Source of the DNA: Firmicutes bacterium UBA5559
GTDB taxonomy: Bacteria > Bacillota > Clostridia > Peptostreptococcales > Anaerovoracaceae
Length of the DNA: 64,000 bases
Reading direction: 5' to 3'
NCBI GenBank assembly: GCA_002425705.1
Contig: DIMT01000001.1
Location: forward strand, 71,785 to 135,784
In this document: positions 51,218 to 58,152 of the stretch, one piece after another
Position numbering within the stretch: position 1 is the first letter of the stretch
Layout of the letters: the number at the start of each line of letters is the position of its first letter
Made by a program: the position numbers and the translations under genes
The notes under the pieces: generated by a model
Told to the model about the DNA's origin: nothing
The model's input: only the letters and a program-made list of their open reading frames with translations
Database searches by the model: none

Positions 51218-52441
51218 ATGTATATACATCGGCATATGGAAGAAACGGTGAAAAGGATAGAGAAAATGTTTGGGGCTGTTATGGTCACAGGCCCGCGTCA
51301 GGTGGGGAAAACTACGCTGTTAAAACAAGTGGCGAAGAACGCCGCTTATGTCACCCTTGACGATCCAATCATGCTGCAATCGGTCAGTAATGAACCGGGT
51401 ACTTTTTTCAAAAATACTCCACCGCCGGTTTTCGTCGATGAAATTCAATACGGGCCGAACCTGTTTCCCTATATTAAGATCATTGTGGATAGCGAGAAGA
51501 AAAAAGGTCAGTTTTATCTTTCCGGCTCCCAACAGTTCAAAATGATGAAGAACGTCAGTGAATCTCTGGCAGGCAGGCTCGGCATCATGAACTTGCTTGG
51601 CCTTTCCATGCGTGAAATAAACGGAGTAGCCTTCAGCGATCCCTTTGTCCCCACTGATGAATACTTTGAGAACCGACGTAAATCCGATACCAACTTTGAC
51701 TATAAAACGATTTGGGAAACGATTCACCGGGGTAGTATGCCTGAACTGTATGCCAATATGGATTTTGACTGGAATGCATTTTATGGGGCGTATGTCCGAA
51801 CTTATATCGAACGGGATGTGCGTGAACTAACCCAAGTTGGTGATGAGGTGAAGTTCCTCAAGTTTATGACCGTTGTTGCAAGTTGTACCGGACAGTTGTT
51901 AAATCTGGCTTCAGTAGCCCGGGATGTCGGAATCAGTCAGCCGACAGCCGATCGGTGGTTGTCCATATTGGTGGCCTCCAATCTGGTCTATTTGTTACAG
52001 CCCTATCACAACAACGTGATTAAGCGCGCCATCAAAACACCGAAGCTGTACTTCCTTGACACCGGCCTTGCTGCTTACCTTACCCGCTGGAATACCGTAG
52101 ATGTGTTGATGAATGGTGCGATGGCGGGAGCTTTTTTTGAAACCTTTGTCATCTCCGAGATCATTAAAAGCTATTACAATGCCGGCGTTCTGGATTTACC
52201 CCTGTATTTCTACCGGGACAAGGAACAAAACGAAATTGATCTGATCATCTGGCAAAATGGAATGCTGCATCCGGTGGAGATCAAGAAACACGCGGATCCA
52301 AACAAAAACGATGTTAAAGCCTTTACTCAGCTCGACAAACTAAAGGACTTAAAACGGGGAACAGGCTGTGTCATCTGCATGTATGACCGGTTCACTACAC
52401 TGGAAAGGGATGTTATGGTCGCACCGATCAGCTTTATTTGA
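51218..52441 (+). CDS. AAA ATPase with DUF4143-type C-terminal domain (second)
   Basis: A 407-residue protein of the same family as its divergent neighbour but clearly different in sequence. Walker A GPRQVGKTT at 25-33, Walker B VFVDEIQYG at ~71-79, YLSGSQQFKMM as sensor, YIERDVREL, a winged-helix segment SQPTADRWLSIL and the nuclease-like EIDLIIWQNGMLHPVEIKK. ATG 51218 follows GTCGGAGG; an upstream in-frame ATG lies on the promoter. It ends 45 bases before direct repeat R2. Confidence 0.88.
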   Translation: MYIHRHMEETVKRIEKMFGAVMVTGPRQVGKTTLLKQVAKNAAYVTLDDPIMLQSVSNEPGTFFKNTPPPVFVDEIQYGPNLFPYIKIIVDSEKKKGQFYLSGSQQFKMMKNVSESLAGRLGIMNLLGLSMREINGVAFSDPFVPTDEYFENRRKSDTNFDYKTIWETIHRGSMPELYANMDFDWNAFYGAYVRTYIERDVRELTQVGDEVKFLKFMTVVASCTGQLLNLASVARDVGISQPTADRWLSILVASNLVYLLQPYHNNVIKRAIKTPKLYFLDTGLAAYLTRWNTVDVLMNGAMAGAFFETFVISEIIKSYYNAGVLDLPLYFYRDKEQNEIDLIIWQNGMLHPVEIKKHADPNKNDVKAFTQLDKLKDLKRGTGCVICMYDRFTTLERDVMVAPISFI

Positions 52442-52486
52442 AATGTAGTTTTATCTCTCTTGAAAGTGTGATGCTACTGACTGAAA

Positions 52487-52555
52487 GAAAAACCTGTCGA
52501 AACCTACAAAAATAGACAAAAAACAGCCGAAACCTGTATTGCAAAATAAGGGAGA
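52487..52555 (+). repeat. Direct repeat R2 (right border of ATPase island)
   Basis: The second copy of the thioesterase 3' end. The frame still reads KPVETYKNRQKTAETCIAK and stop, but without an upstream gene. Its base TTGCAA (52539-52544) is the -35 of the tRNA-Ser promoter. Confidence 0.95.
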
Positions 52556-52567
52556 AAATGGTATAAT
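52539..52567 (+). promoter_or_regulatory. Promoter of tRNA-Ser
   Basis: TTGCAA (52539-52544), 17-bp spacer, TATAAT (52562-52567), 22 bases before the tRNA. The -35 lies within direct repeat R2. Confidence 0.85.
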
Positions 52568-52588
52568 CCTAAAGATATATAGAGAAAT

Positions 52589-52677
52589 GGAGACGTATCG
52601 AAGTGGTCATAACGGGGCTGACTCGAAATCAGTTAGGGGGAAACCCCACGTGGGTTCGAATCCCACCGTCTCCGCCA
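52589..52677 (+). tRNA. tRNA-Ser (anticodon CGA)
   Basis: Acceptor GGAGACG pairs with CGTCTCC, followed by G and encoded CCA. The anticodon loop is CT-CGA-AA in the stem CTGA/TCAG, a long variable arm (GGGGGAAACCCC) marks class II, and the T loop is GGTTCGAATCCC. It reads UCG codons. Confidence 0.97.
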
Positions 52678-52706
52678 TTTTTTCTGAAACAGCGAGGTGA
52701 TATGAC

Positions 52707-53918
52707 ATGCCCAAGTATAAGTATACTGCTAAAACCTCCACAGGAGAGATTGTCAAGGGTACAGCACTTGCCGATGATCCTTCGATTCTATATTCACAGG
52801 TAAAGGAAAATTTTCAATATCTGATTGATTATAGCGTTGTTGTGGAAAAGCAAAGCGCAATGAGTTCTATATCCGGTGGGAAACTGAAATTAAAGGAAGT
52901 GGCAATCTTTTGCCGACAGATGTCCGCCATGCTCTTTGCCGGCGTATCTCTTGTCAAATCCATCGACATTATGTATCGGCAGACTAGCAGCAAAAGGATG
53001 AAGCTGGCCCTGCAGAATTTATATGAAAATGTTCAAAAGGGGAATTTGCTTTCGGAAAGCCTTCGCAAACAAAATGATGCTTTCCCTGAAATTATGATCA
53101 ATCTCATTGAGTCCGGTGAATCCAGCGGTACTCTTGATACAGTTATGGGTAAATTGGCCAATCAATTCGAAAATGAACTGAAACTGAAAAACAAAGTACG
53201 AGCAGCGCTTACATACCCAGCCATTCTGGCGGTTCTGGGAGTAGGCGTTGTTGCGATTTTGGTGACTTTTGTCCTACCCCAGTTTATTTCTATGTTTGAG
53301 ACCTCCGGCGTTACAGAACTGCCTCTTCCTACCAGGATCCTCCTTGCCATCAGCGGAGCTGTTACCGGATACTGGTATGTGATCGCTGTTGTTTTACTGG
53401 CTCTTGTTATCGGTGGTCGGTTCTACATCCGGACAGATGCCGGCAAACTGAACTGGGATTCTGCTTTAATGAAGATACCGGTAGTCAAGCAGGTGGTCGT
53501 CAAAACCATTACGGTGCGTTTCTGCCGAACCTTTGCTATGCTCTTTTCCAGCGGCATGCCTATGCTGCAGAGCCTTTCCATCGTAGGACGGGTTATTAAT
53601 AACAAAGCCATTGAGAGCAGTATGATGTCTATGAGCGATGATATCCGGAGAGGGATCACCCTCTCTCAGGCGATACAAAAGGTAACGGTATTTCCGCCAA
53701 TGGTCCAGTCCATGGTTTCCATTGGAGAAGAATCCGGGTCCCTGGATGAAATGATGGAAAACTCAGCAAAATATTTTGATGATGAACTGGAAAATGACTT
53801 GGCCAGGCTGGTAGCCCTGGTAGAACCCATTATGATTGTTTTAATGGCAGTGGTTGTAGGTTTTGTTATAATCTCTATCATGCTGCCGATGTTGCAGATT
53901 TACCAAAATATTGCATAA
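52707..53918 (+). CDS. pilC: Type IV pilus/type II secretion inner membrane protein PilC
   Basis: A 403-residue GspF-family platform protein. Two T2SSF domains, each preceded by a helical bundle: FCRQMSAMLFAGVSLVKSI (about 73-91) and FCRTFAMLFSSGMPMLQSL (about 272-290). Three membrane helices, near 165-190, 215-240 and 375-395. AGCGAGGTG precedes the ATG. It opens a seven-gene operon with pilM and pilN/pilO-like genes. No pilB, pilT or pilD gene is present in the window. Confidence 0.93.
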   Translation: MPKYKYTAKTSTGEIVKGTALADDPSILYSQVKENFQYLIDYSVVVEKQSAMSSISGGKLKLKEVAIFCRQMSAMLFAGVSLVKSIDIMYRQTSSKRMKLALQNLYENVQKGNLLSESLRKQNDAFPEIMINLIESGESSGTLDTVMGKLANQFENELKLKNKVRAALTYPAILAVLGVGVVAILVTFVLPQFISMFETSGVTELPLPTRILLAISGAVTGYWYVIAVVLLALVIGGRFYIRTDAGKLNWDSALMKIPVVKQVVVKTITVRFCRTFAMLFSSGMPMLQSLSIVGRVINNKAIESSMMSMSDDIRRGITLSQAIQKVTVFPPMVQSMVSIGEESGSLDEMMENSAKYFDDELENDLARLVALVEPIMIVLMAVVVGFVIISIMLPMLQIYQNIA

Positions 53919-53947
53919 AATCCCAATATGGAACAGGAGGCGATCAG

Positions 53948-54961
53948 ATGTCCACAGTTGTAGCAATTGAAATTAAGCCGGAAAGAATTATTTTGGCAGA
54001 AGGGCAAAACATGAAGGGAAAGGTCCTGGTTACTAATGTAGCGGTTGGTGACCTTCCCAAAAGTGCTGTTTCAGAAAGTGAAATCAGGGATTTAGTCATG
54101 GTTCGGGAAAGTTTGCAACACTTAATCAAGTCAAAAGGTATTCGCTCAAAAAAAGCGATAGTCACCCTCGATATCGGGAATATGCTGATTCGGGAGTTTG
54201 ATGTTCCGGCTGGAAAAGCTGCTGAGGTAGCTGGTATGGTGCGAACGGAGATGATTCAGAACTATTCCGCCGCAGAATCCGATGTGATCCAATTCACCCA
54301 AATCGGTAGTGAGGAGGGAAAGGTCAAGGTTCGGGCTACTGCTTTAAGCAAGCAGATCGTCCAGGGCTATTACGATCTGATAAAATCGTTAAAATTGAAC
54401 CCCATTGCCATGGATTCCAATGCCAATGGGATTGAAAAACTGATGCAGGGCTGCAAAGAAATCAATGGAGAAGCCAAATCCGACAAGCCCTTTGTTATCT
54501 TGGATTTTTCCGGTTCTGGCTCCGTAATTCATGCCTTGAATCACGGATCTGTTCAGATATCCAGATATACAGCCCTCGGATTGGATGATATGAATGAATA
54601 CATATCAAGTAAGGTCAACTCCTTTGGAGAGAAGGCTGACTATCTGGGCAGTCTGGACTTCAATCGGGAAGAGGAAAGTGAGATTAAGTTTCATGCCTTG
54701 AATTTCATGGATCAATGGTGCAGCGAGATTCAAAAAGTAATCAAATTCATCCTCCTTCGAATGGATGATCACGACTTAAGCCATGTCTATCTGACAGGAG
54801 ATGCCTGTAGCATTCCCGGAATTGAAAGAGTCATTGGAGAAAGAGTGTTTTCAAAAACTGAAATCCTGACATCCCTATCCAATGTCCAGTTCCGAAAACC
54901 TTCCGATCAGGATTTCTTATTTCAGAGTATTCATGCGGTCGGCGCCATGATTCGTTTATAG
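53948..54961 (+). CDS. pilM: Type IV pilus assembly protein PilM
   Basis: A 337-residue cytoplasmic actin-like ATPase. VVAIEIKPERIILAEG at the start, a middle strand ILDFSGSGSVIHAL (second phosphate loop) and VYLTGDACSIPGIERV near residue 280. It links cytoplasmic ATPases to PilN. GGAGG precedes the ATG, and the next gene follows after 12 bases. Confidence 0.88.
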   Translation: MSTVVAIEIKPERIILAEGQNMKGKVLVTNVAVGDLPKSAVSESEIRDLVMVRESLQHLIKSKGIRSKKAIVTLDIGNMLIREFDVPAGKAAEVAGMVRTEMIQNYSAAESDVIQFTQIGSEEGKVKVRATALSKQIVQGYYDLIKSLKLNPIAMDSNANGIEKLMQGCKEINGEAKSDKPFVILDFSGSGSVIHALNHGSVQISRYTALGLDDMNEYISSKVNSFGEKADYLGSLDFNREEESEIKFHALNFMDQWCSEIQKVIKFILLRMDDHDLSHVYLTGDACSIPGIERVIGERVFSKTEILTSLSNVQFRKPSDQDFLFQSIHAVGAMIRL

Positions 54962-54973
54962 GGGGGGAATGAC

Positions 54974-55528
54974 ATGAAGGATATGAACTTTTTTTCGATT
55001 TATTCAGACAAGAATAGTGTCACCTATAAGCGAAACCGCTTGATTAAAATTGCTTTGCTGATTCTGATTCTGATAGGCTTTATTTACGGAGGATTGACCT
55101 TCTGGCTGCTGGGTATGGAGCAGGAAGCTCAGAAAATCAACGAGTATCTGATGACGGATGAGGTCCAGCAGACAATGACCGAATACAACAATGCGGTAGC
55201 CAGGCTCAATGCCATCCAGGACTACAATTCCCAGGCCAATGGGCTTATCGAAGGCTTCGGCGGCCTGCAAAATTTAACCACTGAAAAACTGGGTATAATT
55301 ACATCAGCATTGCCAGCATCCTCCAGGATGGAAGCTATGGATTACAACAACGGGGTCTTCAACTTCAGCATCAGTGCCCCGTCCATGCAGATTATCGCCC
55401 AGACCCAGGTGCGGCTGGAAGAGACAAGGCTCTTTAATAGTGTCACAGTGGGAAACGTATCGGCAGCGGATGAATCGGGTAGATACTCCGGCAGTCTGCA
55501 GGCAGTAATGAAGGCAGGTGAACTGTAA
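54974..55528 (+). CDS. PilN-like pilus assembly protein
   Basis: A 184-residue protein with a short cytoplasmic start (MKDMNFFSIY), one membrane helix at about 26-46 and a coiled-coil/ferredoxin-like outer part. MKDMNFFS corresponds to the PilM-binding INLLP-type segment, here changed. Position after pilM and size fit PilN; the sequence is too diverged for more. Confidence 0.75.
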   Translation: MKDMNFFSIYSDKNSVTYKRNRLIKIALLILILIGFIYGGLTFWLLGMEQEAQKINEYLMTDEVQQTMTEYNNAVARLNAIQDYNSQANGLIEGFGGLQNLTTEKLGIITSALPASSRMEAMDYNNGVFNFSISAPSMQIIAQTQVRLEETRLFNSVTVGNVSAADESGRYSGSLQAVMKAGEL

Positions 55529-56250
55529 TGAAAATGACTTCACGAGAAATGAATCTGATTTTTGCCCTTCTTACGGTATTTATTGTTTACCTTCTTTATA
55601 CGTTTGCCTTCAATCCCTTGATCAGCAATCTTCTCTCCGCCAAGGACAACCTGGAGGCCCTTAAACTCCAGCAAAGCCAGGTGGAGGAGAATAAAGCGGC
55701 CATCCCCGGCATCCTGAAACAGCAGGAAGAACTGATCGCTGAAACGGAGGAGAAGACGGAAATATTTTTGCCTGATCTTAACGAGGATCTGATTATCACT
55801 TTTTTTGCAGGAACGGTAGGAAAAGGGGGACCGGCTATCAACGGTATCAATTTTGGACAGCTGACATCTGTAGACCTGGCAGCTATGATATTACCAGAGA
55901 CGGTTTCTATTACCTACCCTATGGGAGATTTGGCAAATACCATCCGGCCTGAAAAGGAAGTAATTGCTGGAGCCCTTCCGCAACCAACAGGAATCGTGCT
56001 GACCAGGGGGGTATCGGTAGACTTTAACACTGCCAGTTATGAACAGGCTTTATCCCAGCTCCGAACGGTTGAAGAAACCAAACGGACCATTACAGTAGAC
56101 TTTCTTTCTCTTACCAAAGGAGAGACCGGCACTCTCTCCGGAAGCGTCCACTATAATTTTTATGGACTTGATAAATTGTCCGATGAAGATGGGGGCCTTC
56201 CCAAAACACCCTTGGCAGATGCAAAAGGCAAAGCCAACCCATTTAATTGA
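55528..56250 (+). CDS. PilO-like pilus assembly protein
   Basis: A 240-residue protein with one N-terminal membrane helix (about 7-28), a coiled-coil (~35-75) and a ferredoxin-like outer domain (VSVDFNTASYEQALSQLR). It starts on the last base of the stop codon of the PilN-like gene, the usual coupling for the PilN-PilO pair. Confidence 0.75.
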   Translation: MKMTSREMNLIFALLTVFIVYLLYTFAFNPLISNLLSAKDNLEALKLQQSQVEENKAAIPGILKQQEELIAETEEKTEIFLPDLNEDLIITFFAGTVGKGGPAINGINFGQLTSVDLAAMILPETVSITYPMGDLANTIRPEKEVIAGALPQPTGIVLTRGVSVDFNTASYEQALSQLRTVEETKRTITVDFLSLTKGETGTLSGSVHYNFYGLDKLSDEDGGLPKTPLADAKGKANPFN

Positions 56251-56269
56251 GATGAAGGTGTAGAAACCG

Positions 56270-56722
56270 GTGACGCATATGATAAGAAACCTGATCAAGA
56301 ATAAAAATGGAAGTGCACTGGTTTACGTAATGTTCTCCTTGGTTCTGGTACTGCTGATGGTATCCATTGTAGTTACCATAACCATGGGCAACACCCGGCA
56401 AGCCAGTGAACAGGAAACCGGTATGCAGGCCTATTATATCGCTCGCTCAGGAGTGGAAGCGGCTTACGAAGTATTGCTTAACACCTCCCCAAGCCTTTTA
56501 ACCGGAACGGATTCTTTTAAAACAAATGTAAACAAGGTTCTTACAGATACCTTGGATTTTGGTGATGGTACTGCTTTAATTAAAGTAACATCTAATGGTT
56601 CTGGGGATTTACAGAAGGTCAAGATAGAATCCTTGGGTACGGTTAAAGGCGTTACCCGAACAGTTGTAATGGAATTCTACCTTAACTATGATAAATACCC
56701 CGATATGGTATGGTCCAAATAA
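56270..56722 (+). CDS. PilX-like minor pilin
   Basis: A 150-residue protein starting with GTG 56270 behind AAGGTG. KNKNGSALVYVMFSLVLVLLM has the N-terminal prepilin-like hydrophobic helix with a serine after the Gly, typical of the PilX/GspK-like class. The globular part contains TGMQAYYIARSGVEAAYE, the conserved Tyr-Ile-Ala-Arg-Ser-Gly-Val-Glu-Ala segment of PilX_N proteins. It overlaps the upstream edge of the VWA-pilin gene frame. Confidence 0.78.
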   Translation: MTHMIRNLIKNKNGSALVYVMFSLVLVLLMVSIVVTITMGNTRQASEQETGMQAYYIARSGVEAAYEVLLNTSPSLLTGTDSFKTNVNKVLTDTLDFGDGTALIKVTSNGSGDLQKVKIESLGTVKGVTRTVVMEFYLNYDKYPDMVWSK

Positions 56723-56744
56723 TAATCCTGGGGAGGTGATATTC

Positions 56745-58136
56745 GTGATAAATCATAAGCGTTTTCCGATTCAGAACAGCAGGGGATTTACATTAGTAGA
56801 GTTGATGGTCACCATCGCTTTGCTTGGAATGGTCATTTTTATGGCCGCAAGCTTTGTCAATTTTTCCTTTAACCTTGAGAAAAAGTCTGAGGCCGAGTAC
56901 GATTTTCAGGCATCCATGCGACAAGCTTCCCGGGTTTTAAACAATGAATTACGCAACTCCTCCGTCACATTCACCATGACAGAAGAATATTTTACCGGCT
57001 CTAAAAAAGAGAAGTGGGATTACCTTGGGGTTGAGAGTAAAAAAGAAATCGTTCAGTACAAATGGAATCCGACTACTGAAACCCACGATCGAATAGTCCT
57101 TGTTTCTTCCAACCCAGCCATATCCTATAATCTGACATTTAATCAGGTCCATCCCAACAGTAAGCTGGTAGGATTTTCTCTGGAAGGAATCAATTCAGGG
57201 GATGACGGGAAAAAACACATTATCCAATCGGAGATTTCTGCCATGAATTCCGTTGCAGTTGATGATGGCGGCAGCCCAGACAATCCGGCAGTTGCGGTTG
57301 CGTATCGGAGTGATACGGCGCCTAAACCAGAAGAAATTACAACCCGGAAGGATGTGACCATGCTCATTACCCTTGTCTTGGATGATTCTGGAAGTATGGA
57401 TTATGATATGAACGGCAGAAGTTCCGGCCAAAGTGGATTTGACCGGAATAATATTCGTAAAAATATCATGAAGAATGAGGCAAAGAAGCTTATTGACAAG
57501 TTTGTTGCACTAGGGAATATAAAGGTTGCAATCATACCTTTTTCCAGTTCTGCAAACAATCCAGGTGCCTTTATTGATTGCACTGTTGCAAACAGGGACA
57601 GTATAAAAACCGAAATCGACAGACTGGATGCCTCTGGGGGTACCAATACAGGTGATGGTTTGCGAAGGGCTTATTACCGCATCAACGCTTATAATACAGC
57701 CAACAGCAGCGAGGAGATCGTTAATCACATCATACTTCTGACTGATGGAAACCCCACATACTATTCCAGCATGTATAAAAACTCATATACTGCTAAGACA
57801 GATGATGGCAATGTGAGTGGTGATTACATCCACGGAACAGGCCAGGAGACAACAGCTAATGTTAACCTTAGCATGAATTATGTTGATTCAATTGGTCAAA
57901 CGCTGGTAGTAGGAAGAACCGTTAACATTCGAACCTTTGTTATTGGTTTTACGGCAGTCCCGGGGGGAGTAAGCCGTGCCCGGGACATTGCAGAATCCTC
58001 TTGCACCAGCACTACCAATCCTGAAAGGAAGGGTACTTACTATGCAGCTGGTAGCGATGTGGAATTGGAATCTGTTTTCCAGGAAATTACTTCAACGATC
58101 CTGCAGGAAACCTGGCATATCTATGGGCCTTATTGA
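56745..58136 (+). CDS. Prepilin with a von Willebrand A domain
   Basis: A 463-residue protein with start GTG 56745 behind GGGGAGGTG. Residues 10-38 are a class III prepilin signal (NSRG/FTLVELMVTIALLG), cut before Phe by a PilD-type peptidase; residues ~40-190 look like a pilin head. Residues ~205-450 form a VWA domain: MIDAS motif D213-x-S215-x-S217 in LVLDDSGSMD, the Thr in GGTNTGDGLR and the Asp in LLTDGNPT. A metal-ion-dependent adhesion site at the end of a pilin suggests a pilus-tip adhesin or a mechanosensor, comparable with PilY1 but of different design. Confidence 0.88.
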   Translation: MINHKRFPIQNSRGFTLVELMVTIALLGMVIFMAASFVNFSFNLEKKSEAEYDFQASMRQASRVLNNELRNSSVTFTMTEEYFTGSKKEKWDYLGVESKKEIVQYKWNPTTETHDRIVLVSSNPAISYNLTFNQVHPNSKLVGFSLEGINSGDDGKKHIIQSEISAMNSVAVDDGGSPDNPAVAVAYRSDTAPKPEEITTRKDVTMLITLVLDDSGSMDYDMNGRSSGQSGFDRNNIRKNIMKNEAKKLIDKFVALGNIKVAIIPFSSSANNPGAFIDCTVANRDSIKTEIDRLDASGGTNTGDGLRRAYYRINAYNTANSSEEIVNHIILLTDGNPTYYSSMYKNSYTAKTDDGNVSGDYIHGTGQETTANVNLSMNYVDSIGQTLVVGRTVNIRTFVIGFTAVPGGVSRARDIAESSCTSTTNPERKGTYYAAGSDVELESVFQEITSTILQETWHIYGPY

Positions 58137-58152
58137 TAAGGGGATGATCTGG

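Noticed and set aside
57976..58152. Upstream extension of the giant prepilin frame
   Set aside because: The stretch lies inside the VWA-pilin gene in another frame, and the prepilin signal with its ribosome site begins at 58153.
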